From the NCBI RefSeq assembly GCF_900168205.1, contig NZ_FUZE01000002.1:310001-374000 (forward strand): 64,000 nt of DNA, in the 5' to 3' direction. The translations under genes and the position numbers were made by a program. This DNA is from Chryseobacterium balustinum (GTDB lineage Bacteria > Bacteroidota > Bacteroidia > Flavobacteriales > Weeksellaceae). A model generated the notes under the pieces. It did not search any database. It was given only the letters and a program-made list of their open reading frames with translations, and was not told where the DNA came from. Positions 16,698-25,833 of the stretch are shown here, one piece after another (position 1 is the stretch's first letter; each line of letters starts with the position of its first letter).

Positions 16698-18350
16698 ATG
16701 AAAACCAAACATCCTAAAGGGCTTCCCTATCTATTTTTCACAGAAATGTGGGAGCGTTTCGGCTATTATTTAATCCTCGGAATTTTCGTACTCTACATGA
16801 TTGACAGCGAAAAAGGAGGATTAGCTTTTGATGATAAAAGCGCTGATGATATTTTCGGAACTTTTATCGCATTAACTTATTTAACGCCATTTTTAGGTGG
16901 ATTTTTAGCCGACAGAGTTTTAGGATACATCAAAGCAATCTACATTGGTGGATTCTTGATGGGATTGGGTTATCTCGGGATTGGTTTCTTCAAAGAATTA
17001 CCTTTATTTTATGCTTCTTTAGCTTTAATTATTATTGGAAACGGATTTTTTAAACCTAGTATTTCTACACTTCTAGGAAATTTATACAACGAAGAACCTT
17101 ATAAAGCGAATAAAGATGCAGGATACAATATTTTCTACATGGGAATCAACATTGGAGCTTTTGTGTGTAATATTATTGCTGCTTTCATGCGTAACAAATA
17201 CGGATGGGGACCGGCGTTTATGACAGCGGGAGTAGGAATGTTTGTAGGACTTTTGGTTTTTACCATTGGAAGACAGCATATTCTTCAGGCAAATGTTTTG
17301 AAACCTGCACAGGAAGGAGACACTAAAATTTCTGATGTTTTAGTAAAAGTTTTTTTACCTGCAGTAATTTTCGGACTTGTTGGTTGGTTTATTCCAAATA
17401 ATATTTTTGGAAGTGACAGTACAGATGCATTTATTTTCGCTTGTATTCCGGTAATTTATTTCTATGTAATGCTTTATGTAAAGGCAAATGCAGAAGATAA
17501 AAAACCAATTGGAGCCTTGCTTGCAATTTTTGCGGTAAGCTTAATGTTCTGGGCCGTCTTCAAACAAAATGGAACCGCTTTAACACGTTGGGCGAATTAC
17601 TATACCGAAAGAACAGTTCCTGCAACTATAGAAAAACCTTTAGAAGCCATTTATTTGGTTGATAAAAAAGATTACTTAGACAAAGAAGTTTCTGTCTATG
17701 ATGATCAATATCAGGTAAAAAAAGACAAAAATGGCAAAGCTTTAAAAGAACAAGGAAAAGATATTTATTTCAGAAATATTTCTGCCGCAGATAAAGCAAA
17801 ACTGGAAACTAATCCTTCACAAACAGTTAATCTTTACAACACAGAATTATTCCAGTCCATCAATCCGGGTTGGGTAATTTTACTAACACCCGTTGTCGTT
17901 GCATTCTTCATGATGCTTCGTAAAAAAGGGAAAGAACCAAGTACTCCTTCAAAAATTGTTTTAGGATTATTTATCTCCGCATTATCTTGTTTGGTAATGG
18001 TTGGAGCGGTTTATGCCGGACAAAACGGTCTAGTAAAAGTATCAGCTTTATGGCTGGTTGCTGCTTACGGAGTAATCACAGTGGGAGAACTTTGTCTCTC
18101 GCCGATGGGATTATCTTTGGTTTCAAAACTTTCACCACCAAGATTAACAGCTTTGATGATGGGTGGATTTTTCCTTTCAACATCAATCGGAAACAAACTT
18201 TCCGGAGTTTTAGCGAGCTTCTGGTACGATTATGACAATAAAGCTAATTTCTTCATCGTCAATTTTGGTTTATTGCTTCTAGCTACATTACTTGGGCTTT
18301 CCATATTAAAAAGACTTAATAAAATCATGAAAGAAAAGGGAGTAAATTAA
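16698..18350 (+). CDS. Proton-dependent oligopeptide transporter (POT family), copy 1
   Basis: 550 residues from ATG 16698 (MKTKHPKGLPYLFFTEMWER). An inner-membrane major-facilitator transporter that imports di- and tripeptides with protons. It has the POT signature ExxERFxYY (EMWERFGYY), GNGFFKPSISTLLG and GELCLSPMGLSLVSK, with 12 or more membrane segments. An unusual soluble insert of about 90 residues (ERTVPATIEKPLEAIY... to ...TVNLYNTELF, about residues 295-390) sits between two membrane segments; copies 2 and 3 lack it. It starts a run of three paralogues behind a secreted dipeptidase. Confidence 0.93.
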   Translation: MKTKHPKGLPYLFFTEMWERFGYYLILGIFVLYMIDSEKGGLAFDDKSADDIFGTFIALTYLTPFLGGFLADRVLGYIKAIYIGGFLMGLGYLGIGFFKELPLFYASLALIIIGNGFFKPSISTLLGNLYNEEPYKANKDAGYNIFYMGINIGAFVCNIIAAFMRNKYGWGPAFMTAGVGMFVGLLVFTIGRQHILQANVLKPAQEGDTKISDVLVKVFLPAVIFGLVGWFIPNNIFGSDSTDAFIFACIPVIYFYVMLYVKANAEDKKPIGALLAIFAVSLMFWAVFKQNGTALTRWANYYTERTVPATIEKPLEAIYLVDKKDYLDKEVSVYDDQYQVKKDKNGKALKEQGKDIYFRNISAADKAKLETNPSQTVNLYNTELFQSINPGWVILLTPVVVAFFMMLRKKGKEPSTPSKIVLGLFISALSCLVMVGAVYAGQNGLVKVSALWLVAAYGVITVGELCLSPMGLSLVSKLSPPRLTALMMGGFFLSTSIGNKLSGVLASFWYDYDNKANFFIVNFGLLLLATLLGLSILKRLNKIMKEKGVN

Positions 18351-18372
18351 CCTTCTGAAATTCGAAATAAAT

Positions 18373-18400
18373 AGCCGTAGATGATTCTGCGGCTTTTTTA
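18373..18400 (+). terminator. Terminator after POT copy 1
   Basis: AGCCGTAGA and TCTGCGGCT (one T-G) form a 9-bp stem with a TGAT loop, followed by TTTTTTA. Confidence 0.85.
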
Positions 18401-18422
18401 TTTTAAAAATAAAATTAAAACC

Positions 18423-18452
18423 TTGCCAAAAACTCAAAAAAAACTATATTTG
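18423..18452 (+). promoter_or_regulatory. Complete Bacteroidota promoter of POT copy 2
   Basis: TTG at 18423-18425, a 19-base spacer and TATATTTG at 18445-18452: both elements and the spacing fit the consensus, 30 bases before the ATG. Confidence 0.7.
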
Positions 18453-18482
18453 TGGGTCTTAACAGAAATTTAACAATCAAAT

Positions 18483-19874
18483 ATGGATACAGTACAGAAG
18501 AAAGGACATCCCAAGGGTTTGTACCTATTGTTCTTCACCGAGATGTGGGAGCGTTTTTCTTATTATGGAATGCGTGCAATTTTGATCCTTTATTTAACTA
18601 AGAAATTAATTGAAGGAGGATTAGGAATGGATGAGCAGAATGCCACACTTTTATATGGATATTTTACAGGGCTTGTTTATTTTACACCATTAATCGGAGG
18701 TTGGCTTGCTGATAAATTTTTAGGAAAACGTCTAGCAATTACAATCGGTGGTATCACCATGATGCTTGGTCAGTTTGTTTTATTCGGAATGAATACTACA
18801 ACAGGGCTTTACATCGGTTTAGCTTTACTAATCATAGGAAATGGTTTCTTTAAGCCTAATATTTCCACTTTAGTTGGGGGGTTATATCCAGATGGTGACG
18901 ACAGAAGAGATTCTGCATTCTCTATCTTTTACATGGGAATTAACTTAGGAGCTTTAATTGCACCTTTTATTATCGGTTATTTTACAGATAACCTTTTTGC
19001 AACCACCAATGCAGACGGATCTATCGCTTACGGTTACAGATATGGTTTCTTGGCTGCCGGAGTCGGAATGTTCTTAGGACAGATTGTATTTAATACTTTT
19101 GCACAAAAATACTTGGGAGATTTGGGTTCTAAACCTGTTAAAAACTCTTCTACAGATGAAAAATCAACAGAAGCAAGTTCAATTAACCCTGTTACAGGAA
19201 AACCATTAACTAAACCTGAAGAAGGGCAAAGAATTACAGTAATCTTTATTTTATTCTTATTTGCAGTATTCTTTTGGGCTGGTTTCGAACAGGCTGGATC
19301 GTCTTTATCTTTATATACAGATAAATTTATCAACAGAAATGTTTTCGGATTTGAAATTCCTACATCATGGTTTCAGTCGGTTAACCCTATCTTCATTGTA
19401 ACTTTAGCACCATTATTTGCAATATTCTGGAGTTCTAAATTAGGTAAAAAACTTTCTACCCCTGTAAAAATGGGTGTTGGTATGATTATCTTAGGAATTG
19501 GTTTCTGGTTTATGCTTGGAGCAGTTGCAGAAAGAAATTCAAACGGAGACATTGCTGACATCGCAAACAAAGCGGGAATTATGTGGCTGATTATGACTTA
19601 CTTACTACATACGATTGGTGAACTTTGCCTTTCACCTGTAGGTTTATCTGTAGTAACTAAATTATCTCCACCTAAATTAGCTTCAATCTTAATGGCAGTT
19701 TGGATGTTGTCTTCTTCAATTGCCAACTTCATCGGAGGCTTCTTAGCATCCATTGTAGAAACTTTAGGAGCAGGACAAGTATTCACTTACATTTCAGGAT
19801 TTGTAATTGTTTGTGGAGTATTGCTTCTTTTACTAAGCAAGTACATCAGCAAAATGATGCACGGCGTAAAATAA
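18483..19874 (+). CDS. Proton-dependent oligopeptide transporter (POT family), copy 2
   Basis: 463 residues. The POT motif is TEMWERFSYYG, followed by GNGFFKPNISTLVGG and GELCLSPVGLSVVTK. The central loop (residues about 218-245, SKPVKNSSTDEKSTEASSIN) is polar and short. It has its own promoter and a terminator, so it is transcribed separately from copy 1, which would allow different regulation of similar transporters. Substrates are probably short peptides; side-chain preference cannot be read from the sequence. Confidence 0.94.
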   Translation: MDTVQKKGHPKGLYLLFFTEMWERFSYYGMRAILILYLTKKLIEGGLGMDEQNATLLYGYFTGLVYFTPLIGGWLADKFLGKRLAITIGGITMMLGQFVLFGMNTTTGLYIGLALLIIGNGFFKPNISTLVGGLYPDGDDRRDSAFSIFYMGINLGALIAPFIIGYFTDNLFATTNADGSIAYGYRYGFLAAGVGMFLGQIVFNTFAQKYLGDLGSKPVKNSSTDEKSTEASSINPVTGKPLTKPEEGQRITVIFILFLFAVFFWAGFEQAGSSLSLYTDKFINRNVFGFEIPTSWFQSVNPIFIVTLAPLFAIFWSSKLGKKLSTPVKMGVGMIILGIGFWFMLGAVAERNSNGDIADIANKAGIMWLIMTYLLHTIGELCLSPVGLSVVTKLSPPKLASILMAVWMLSSSIANFIGGFLASIVETLGAGQVFTYISGFVIVCGVLLLLLSKYISKMMHGVK

Positions 19875-19900
19875 AAAGTATTTTCATCAAAATAATATTT

Positions 19901-19930
19901 AAACCTCTGATTTTTTCAGAGGTTTTTTTT
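19901..19930 (+). terminator. Terminator after POT copy 2
   Basis: AAACCTCTGA and TCAGAGGTTT form a 10-bp stem with a five-T loop, followed by TTTTT. It ends only 12 bases before the start codon of the next gene. Confidence 0.88.
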
Positions 19931-19942
19931 TACATTCGTATA

Positions 19943-20941
19943 ATGGAAGTTTCTGAAGATTCTTTGTTTCAATCCATAAAGGAAATTATTAATCACTCGC
20001 GCGAAAAAGTTTTTCGTATTGCGAATTCTACTCTATTATTAACGTATTGGCAAATCGGACAATTAATTGTTGAAGACGAGCAAAAAGGAAAAGAAAGAGC
20101 AGAATACGGAAAATATACTTTAAAAAAGCTTTCAAAAAAACTTACTTTAGAATTTGGGAAAGGTTTTGATGAAAGCAATTTGAGAAATATGCGCTCTTTT
20201 TACAATATATTTCCAATTCGTGACGCAGTGCGTCACGAATTGAGCTGGACTCATTACAGATTGCTTTTAAGACAAGAAAATAATCAAAAAAGAATATATT
20301 ATCTCAATGAATCTATTCAAAATAACTGGAGCTCAAGAGATCTGAAAAGGCAAATCAATTCTCTTGCTTACGAAAGAGTTTTACAGCATAAAAAATCCTC
20401 ACACGAAACCATTCATAGTGTTTTAAAAGATCCCTATATTTTTGAATTTTTAGGAATAAAATCTGATGAAAAAATTTCAGAAAAAGAAATTGAAACCGGA
20501 ATTATCGACCATATTCAAAAATTTCTTTTAGAATTTGGGAAAGGCTTTGCTTTTGTAGCAAGACAGCAACATATTTCCACAGACACTTCAGATTTTTACA
20601 TAGACTTAGTCTTTTACAATTATATTTTAAAATGCTTCGTCATTATTGATTTAAAAACGGGGGAACTTTCACATCAAGATATTGGACAAATCGATATGTA
20701 CGTAAGAATGTATGATGATCTGAAACGAGGCGATGACGACAACCCTACAATAGGAATTCTTTTATGTTCTGAAAAAGATGAAACCATCGTAAAATATTCT
20801 GTTTTAAATGATAAAAACAATCTATTCGCAAGCAAGTATTTATTATACCTTCCGAGAGAAGAAGAATTAAAACAAATTATTGATCAAGACAGAATTCGTT
20901 TTGAGCTTGATCAGGAAGATAAAAATCAAACTAAAATATAA
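19943..20941 (+). CDS. DUF1016 (YhcG-type) PD-(D/E)xK nuclease family protein
   Basis: 332 residues from ATG 19943 (MEVSEDSLFQSIKEIINHSR); the open frame extends upstream into POT copy 2 but that part is not coding. The N-terminal helical domain contains the family's GxxxRAEYGKYTLKKLSKKLT, FGKGFDESNLRNMRSFY and LSWTHYRLLLR. The C-terminal nuclease domain has DFYIDLVFYN and CFVIIDLKTGELSHQDIGQ, giving the catalytic Asp, Asp and Lys from about residue 217 on. Family members are linked to mobile DNA and restriction loci; a cellular role is not settled. It interrupts the POT run, lacks an evident promoter, and carries a large palindrome inside the gene. Confidence 0.9.
   Translation: MEVSEDSLFQSIKEIINHSREKVFRIANSTLLLTYWQIGQLIVEDEQKGKERAEYGKYTLKKLSKKLTLEFGKGFDESNLRNMRSFYNIFPIRDAVRHELSWTHYRLLLRQENNQKRIYYLNESIQNNWSSRDLKRQINSLAYERVLQHKKSSHETIHSVLKDPYIFEFLGIKSDEKISEKEIETGIIDHIQKFLLEFGKGFAFVARQQHISTDTSDFYIDLVFYNYILKCFVIIDLKTGELSHQDIGQIDMYVRMYDDLKRGDDDNPTIGILLCSEKDETIVKYSVLNDKNNLFASKYLLYLPREEELKQIIDQDRIRFELDQEDKNQTKI
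20214..20242. repeat. 29-base perfect palindrome inside the DUF1016 gene
   Basis: Arms CAATTCGTGACGCA and TGCGTCACGAATTG (14 bp) flank a single central G at 20228. In the reading frame it codes for roughly FPIRDAVRHEL, between NIF and SWTHYR, in the helical N-terminal domain. Confidence 0.9.
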
Positions 20942-20955
20942 TTACATATAAAATT

Positions 20956-22434
20956 ATGAGCCAAACTTTAGAAGAAATACAAAATTTCAAAGGAAAATAC
21001 CCAAAACAATTATGGACACTTTTTACCGTCGAGATGTGGGAAAGATTCTGTTTTTACGGAATGAGAGGTGTTCTTACTTTTTTTATGGTAGATCAACTTT
21101 TATTAAAAGATGATGTAGCCAATCTTCAATATGGTGCAATCCAGGCTTTTGTATATGCTTTCACTTTCATAGGTGGTATTTTTGCAGATAAAATTTTAGG
21201 ATTCAAAAAATCTTTGTTCTTCGGAGGTATTGTCATGATTTTAGGTAATTTATTAATTGCTTTTTCTCCAAAAGATTTATTTTATTACGGAATTGCATTC
21301 TCCATTATCGGAACAGGATTCTTCAAACCCAATGTTTCATCCATGGTTGGAGAATTGTATGATGAAAAAGATCCAAGAAGAGACGCAGGGTACGGAATGT
21401 TTTACGCAGGAATTAATATTGGTGGACTTTTAGGAGGAGCTCTTTGTATCTATTTAGGAAAATATCATTCTTGGACTTTATGTTTTCTTGCGGCAGCTAT
21501 AGTAATGGTTATCGGTTTACTTACTTTTCTTTTCACCAAGAAAAACTTAGGACCAATTGGTAATTCTCCATTAATAAATATGGAACCGGGAAAACGAAAA
21601 ATAAGAGAAATCGGCGTTTATGTGCTTTCTATATTAAGTATTCCTTTGATTTTCATTATGGTAAAAAATACTCATTACACAGACTATTTCATGTATACCA
21701 TTGGAGTTATCGCTGTAGGATATTTCATTTACGAATTGGTGAGATTAAAGATCTCTGGCCTTCAGAAAAAGTTGATTGCTGCATTTGCTTTTATATTTTT
21801 CTATTTCTTATTCAATGCGATATATGAACAGAGTGGTGGCTCATTATCTCTGTTTGCAAAAGACAATTTAGATCACAATTTATTAGGTTTTAATATGGAT
21901 CCTAATGTGGTTAACAACAGTTCAAATACTCTTTTTGTTATTATTTTAAGTCCAATTATTGGTCTACTTTGGCTTTGGTTGGCAAAGAAAAAACTAGAAC
22001 CAAATACATTAATTAAGTTCGGAATCGGATTTTTATTCCTTTCTGCTTCATTTTATATATTTTATTACACCAAATTTTTTGCTAATGTAGAGGGAATTAC
22101 TTCACTGAATGTCTTTGCATTCGCTTATCTGATTACAACCATCGGAGAGCTTTGTTTAGGCCCAATCGGAATGTCGATTATTACCAAATTATCTCCAAAA
22201 AGATTATTCGGAATGATGATGGGGCTTTGGTTTTTGGCAAGTGCTTTCGGTCAGTTAGCGGCAGGAAAACTGGGTGCTGAAATTTCAAAATCAAATACAG
22301 GAAATGATTTAGTATCTAAGTTACAGTCTTATACAGACGGTTATTACCAGCTTGCTATTTATGCATTAATTGCCGGTGTGGTACTGATTTTGATATCACC
22401 ATTCATTAAAAAGCTTATGCAAGAGGTAAAATAG
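20956..22434 (+). CDS. Proton-dependent oligopeptide transporter (POT family), copy 3
   Basis: 492 residues, the most divergent of the three: EMWERFCFYGMRGVLTFF, GTGFFKPNVSSMVGELYD and GELCLGPIGMSIITK. It starts 14 bases after the DUF1016 stop and is followed by a thioredoxin-like gene after 29 bases, so these genes may form one transcription unit. It is an inner-membrane proton-coupled peptide importer by family. Confidence 0.93.
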   Translation: MSQTLEEIQNFKGKYPKQLWTLFTVEMWERFCFYGMRGVLTFFMVDQLLLKDDVANLQYGAIQAFVYAFTFIGGIFADKILGFKKSLFFGGIVMILGNLLIAFSPKDLFYYGIAFSIIGTGFFKPNVSSMVGELYDEKDPRRDAGYGMFYAGINIGGLLGGALCIYLGKYHSWTLCFLAAAIVMVIGLLTFLFTKKNLGPIGNSPLINMEPGKRKIREIGVYVLSILSIPLIFIMVKNTHYTDYFMYTIGVIAVGYFIYELVRLKISGLQKKLIAAFAFIFFYFLFNAIYEQSGGSLSLFAKDNLDHNLLGFNMDPNVVNNSSNTLFVIILSPIIGLLWLWLAKKKLEPNTLIKFGIGFLFLSASFYIFYYTKFFANVEGITSLNVFAFAYLITTIGELCLGPIGMSIITKLSPKRLFGMMMGLWFLASAFGQLAAGKLGAEISKSNTGNDLVSKLQSYTDGYYQLAIYALIAGVVLILISPFIKKLMQEVK

Positions 22435-22463
22435 AGCTTGCTTTTTCATTTAAACATCAAATC

Positions 22464-22997
22464 ATGAAAAAAATATCCACCCTACTTTTTCTTTTCATTA
22501 TCAGCTTCAGTTTTGCGCAGGTAAAATGGATGACGATTGAAGAAGCATTAAATGCACAGAAAACGCAACCTAAGAAAATTCTCATCGACTTTTATGCAGA
22601 TTGGTGTGGACCATGCAAAATCATGGATAAAAAAACCTATGGAAATCCCATAATTTATGAGTCTTTAAATGAAAATTATTATCCCGTAAAATTTAATGCT
22701 GAAGACAAACAAACGATAGAAATCTTCGGAAGAAAATTTTCTAATGAAAATACTTCTCATAAGAAAGGAAGAAATTCATTGCATGAATTCACTCAATACA
22801 TGAATGTAAATGCAGTACCAAGTACGGTTTTTCTTGATGACAAAGGAAATCCGATCACGATGTTACAGGGCGAATTATCCGCCAAAGAATTAGAACCTTA
22901 TCTTGATTTTATATCAAATGATCTATACAAAAAAGTAAAAACCAAACAAGACTGGGAAGATTATCAGAAAAAATTTAGATCTAAAATAAAAGAATAA
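22464..22997 (+). CDS. Secreted thioredoxin-fold protein
   Basis: 177 residues. The signal peptide (MKKISTLLFLFIISFSFAQ) sends it to the periplasm. The active site is ADWCGPCK (Cys48, Cys51), and the cis-proline region is NAVPSTVFLD. The sequence is like the thioredoxin-family (DsbD C-domain-like) periplasmic reductases of Bacteroidota that keep cysteines reduced. Its place just after a transporter gene and before a terminator suggests co-transcription, not a shared function. Confidence 0.88.
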   Translation: MKKISTLLFLFIISFSFAQVKWMTIEEALNAQKTQPKKILIDFYADWCGPCKIMDKKTYGNPIIYESLNENYYPVKFNAEDKQTIEIFGRKFSNENTSHKKGRNSLHEFTQYMNVNAVPSTVFLDDKGNPITMLQGELSAKELEPYLDFISNDLYKKVKTKQDWEDYQKKFRSKIKE

Positions 22998-23017
22998 TCG
23001 TTTTAAAACATATAATT

Positions 23018-23048
23018 AAGGCTTCCATTTTTTTGGAAGTCTTTTTTA
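23018..23048 (+). terminator. Terminator after the thioredoxin-like gene
   Basis: AAGGCTTCCA and TGGAAGTCTT pair with one G-T around a T-rich loop, followed by TTTTT. Confidence 0.8.
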
Positions 23049-23129
23049 TTTTACCGAAATTCGAGCTTTTATTTTTTCATTCAAAAACAAAGAAAAAAGA
23101 CTCGAAACCGACATCTCGAAACCCTGAAA

Positions 23130-25214
23130 ATGACTTTAGAAACTTCCATAGAATATGTAAAAGGAATTGGTACTGAACGAGCCAAACTCATTAAAAATGT
23201 GTTGGCCGTTTCTACGGTGGAAGATCTTCTCAACTTCTACCCTATTCGCTATATTGATAAAAATAAAGTTTACAAAGTAAACGGACTTCAGGAAAGCAAT
23301 ATTGAAATTCAGCTAAAAGGAAAAATTTCCAATGTACAGGAAATTCTTACCGGAAAAGTAAAAAGACTGACCGCAAAATTCAATGACGATACCGGAAGCA
23401 TGGATTTGGTTTGGTTTCAGTATTCAAAATGGCTGAAAGAGCAACTTCCTGTAAACCGTGAAGTTTTTATTTTTGGGAAAATAAATGCGTTCAACAATCA
23501 GTTTTCGATGCCACATCCGGAAATAGAACTGGATGAAAACAAAGAAAAAGACAATAGACTAAGACCCATTTATCCAAGTTCTGAAAAACTGACGAAAAGA
23601 GGTTTAAACCAAAAATTCTTTCAGGTAATTCTGAGAAATATCTGCAAAGAAATCCCTAGTCTTATTCAGGAAAACCTTCCGGAATCTATAATGAGCTCGA
23701 TGAAATTTTTATCGAGGCAACAGACTTTTTTAAACATTCATTTTCCAAAAAATTTAGAGTATTTTGAAAAGGCGAATCAACGTTTAAAGTTTGAAGAATC
23801 ATTTTTCTTTCAGCTAGGATATGCTTTAAAAAAGCTTCATCATAAAACACAATCTGTAGGAAATCCGTTTCCGATTGTTGGGGATCATTTTACCGGTTTT
23901 TATGAAAATCATCTTCCTTTTGAACTTACAGGAGCTCAAAAAAGAGTTTTAAAGGAAATCCGAATGGATATGAAAAAGCCAATTCAGATGAACAGACTTT
24001 TGCAGGGCGATGTAGGTTCAGGAAAAACGATGGTCGCTTTATTAACGATGTTGATTGCTTTAGACAATGGTTTTCAAAGCTGTTTGATGGCTCCCACAGA
24101 AATTCTTGCCCAACAACATTACAACGGAATTAAAGATTTACTGAAAGACACAGAAATTAAAGTCAGTCTTTTGACAGGTTCGGTAAAAGCTTCCGCAAGA
24201 AAAATCATTCACGAAGAACTCGAAAATGGTGAACTTTCTATTTTGGTAGGAACTCATGCTGTTTTGGAAGATAAGGTGAAATTTAAAAATCTTGGTTTGG
24301 CAATTATCGATGAGCAACATCGATTTGGGGTCGCTCAAAGAGCCAAACTGTGGGCAAAAAATAAAATTCCGCCTCATATTTTGGTGATGACCGCAACTCC
24401 GATTCCAAGAACTTTGGCAATGAGCTTTTATTCGGATCTCGACGTTTCAGTGATTGATGAAATGCCAGTGGGAAGAAAAGCAATTATTACTGCTCATCGA
24501 AGAGAAAAAGACAGAACTTATGTTTATCATTTCTGTCACGAAGAAATCCGAAAAGGCAGACAAATTTACTTTGTTTATCCGTTGATTGAAGAATCTGAAA
24601 CTTTAGATTATAAAAATCTGATGGAAGGTTTGGATCATATTATGGATAACTTTTCGAATTATGAGGTAACGATGCTTCACGGGAAAATGAAACCCGATGA
24701 GAAAGATGCCGCAATGAATTATTTTGCTTCGGGAAAATCACAAATCATGGTCGCAACAACCGTAATTGAAGTCGGTGTAAATGTTCCGAATGCTTCGGTT
24801 ATGGTGATTGAAAGTGCTGAAAGATTTGGCCTTTCACAGCTTCACCAGCTTCGTGGAAGAGTTGGAAGAGGAGCCGAACAGAGCTATTGTATTTTGATGA
24901 CTTCCGATAAAATGTCTGCCGAAAGCCGAACAAGGATCAGAACGATGACCGAAACCAATGATGGTTTTAAAATTTCTGAAGTCGATATGCAATTACGGGG
25001 TCCCGGTGATATTTTGGGAACTCAACAAAGCGGTGTTGTTGATTTTAAAAGACTCGATTTGGTCAACGATGCGCCCATCATTAAAACCACAAAAAAAATG
25101 GTCGACAAAATCTTAGAAACAGATCCACATTTATCAGGAACCGATCATCAAATTATTAAAAATTATTATATCCAAAATTATAAAGGGAAAAATAAGTGGA
25201 GTAAGATTTCTTAG
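23130..25214 (+). CDS. recG: ATP-dependent DNA helicase RecG
   Basis: 694 residues, family-typical. It remodels stalled replication forks and branched DNA. The wedge/OB domain occupies about residues 1-230; Walker A is LLQGDVGSGKTMVALL near 290; motif II is DEQHRFG near 394; then TATPIPRTLA, VIEVGVNVPNA, and QLHQLRGRVGRG; the C-terminal QLRGPGDILGTQQSG is the RecG hook. It is transcribed alone, after a terminator. Confidence 0.97.
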   Translation: MTLETSIEYVKGIGTERAKLIKNVLAVSTVEDLLNFYPIRYIDKNKVYKVNGLQESNIEIQLKGKISNVQEILTGKVKRLTAKFNDDTGSMDLVWFQYSKWLKEQLPVNREVFIFGKINAFNNQFSMPHPEIELDENKEKDNRLRPIYPSSEKLTKRGLNQKFFQVILRNICKEIPSLIQENLPESIMSSMKFLSRQQTFLNIHFPKNLEYFEKANQRLKFEESFFFQLGYALKKLHHKTQSVGNPFPIVGDHFTGFYENHLPFELTGAQKRVLKEIRMDMKKPIQMNRLLQGDVGSGKTMVALLTMLIALDNGFQSCLMAPTEILAQQHYNGIKDLLKDTEIKVSLLTGSVKASARKIIHEELENGELSILVGTHAVLEDKVKFKNLGLAIIDEQHRFGVAQRAKLWAKNKIPPHILVMTATPIPRTLAMSFYSDLDVSVIDEMPVGRKAIITAHRREKDRTYVYHFCHEEIRKGRQIYFVYPLIEESETLDYKNLMEGLDHIMDNFSNYEVTMLHGKMKPDEKDAAMNYFASGKSQIMVATTVIEVGVNVPNASVMVIESAERFGLSQLHQLRGRVGRGAEQSYCILMTSDKMSAESRTRIRTMTETNDGFKISEVDMQLRGPGDILGTQQSGVVDFKRLDLVNDAPIIKTTKKMVDKILETDPHLSGTDHQIIKNYYIQNYKGKNKWSKIS

Positions 25215-25233
25215 AATTAAAAAAATTCAAATA

Positions 25234-25320
25234 AGATTGCCTTGTCATTACGAAGAAAGGAAAACGAACGACATAGCAATCTCATCCAAATCAATAGATT
25301 GCTGCGTTATTTTGCAATGA
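25234..25320. repeat. REP-like palindromic element, one and a half copies
   Basis: AGATTGC (25234-25240) and GCAATCT (25276-25282) bracket an imperfect hairpin. A further AGATTGCTGCGTTATTTTGCAATGAC-type half (from about 25296) follows and runs into the coding end of the acetyltransferase gene. This GATTGC...GCAAT pattern is common between genes in flavobacteria, as I remember it. Confidence 0.65.
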
Positions 25321-25810
25321 CAAATTCCATCAAATAATCATCCATCACATATCCATTTCCAATATCAAAAACGCCTTCATCATACACTTTATAGCCTTGA
25401 GATTCGTAGAATTTTTTCGCTGAATTATGCTTATTGACGTTCAGAATAATTCTGTTGTCGCCGCTTTCTAAAGTTTTTTCATTCAAAAACTCAAGCGTTT
25501 TTTTACCTAATCCTTTTCCTTTACTTTCAGGAACCAGGTAAATACGGTGAAGCTTGGTTGTGTTGTCTTCGTAATGATTTTCAAAACCAATAAATCCGTC
25601 ATATTCATTTGAATTTTCATCAAAAACGAGATAATAATGATAATTTGGGCTTTTCAAATGTGCCGAAATTTCGGATTGAGAATACATTGTATCTAACATA
25701 TATTGCATCTGCTCAATAGATAAAATTTCTGCATAGGCATTTTCCCAAGACCTTTTGGCTAAATCCTGAATTAAAGGGATATTTTCTTCTGTTGCTTTGA
25801 TTATTTTCAT
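25307..25810 (-). CDS. GNAT family N-acetyltransferase
   Basis: 167 residues with the GNAT fold: LHRIYLVPESKGKGLGKKTLEFLNEK is strand 4 plus the acetyl-CoA pyrophosphate loop (R/Q-x-x-G-x-G/A form, here GKGLGK), and ILNVNKHNSAKKFYESQGYKVYDEG is the C-terminal half. The acceptor cannot be told; spermidine/amino-acid type relatives look similar. Its last codons (V-I-A-K-stop) are made from the repeat half at 25296-25320. Confidence 0.85.
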   Translation of the reverse strand: MKIIKATEENIPLIQDLAKRSWENAYAEILSIEQMQYMLDTMYSQSEISAHLKSPNYHYYLVFDENSNEYDGFIGFENHYEDNTTKLHRIYLVPESKGKGLGKKTLEFLNEKTLESGDNRIILNVNKHNSAKKFYESQGYKVYDEGVFDIGNGYVMDDYLMEFVIAK

Positions 25811-25833
25811 GCTTTATAAATTAAAAAAAATCG

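Noticed and set aside
19700..19942. Upstream extension of the DUF1016 reading frame
   Set aside because: Overlaps the coding end of POT copy 2 and the terminator; the conserved protein starts at ATG 19943.
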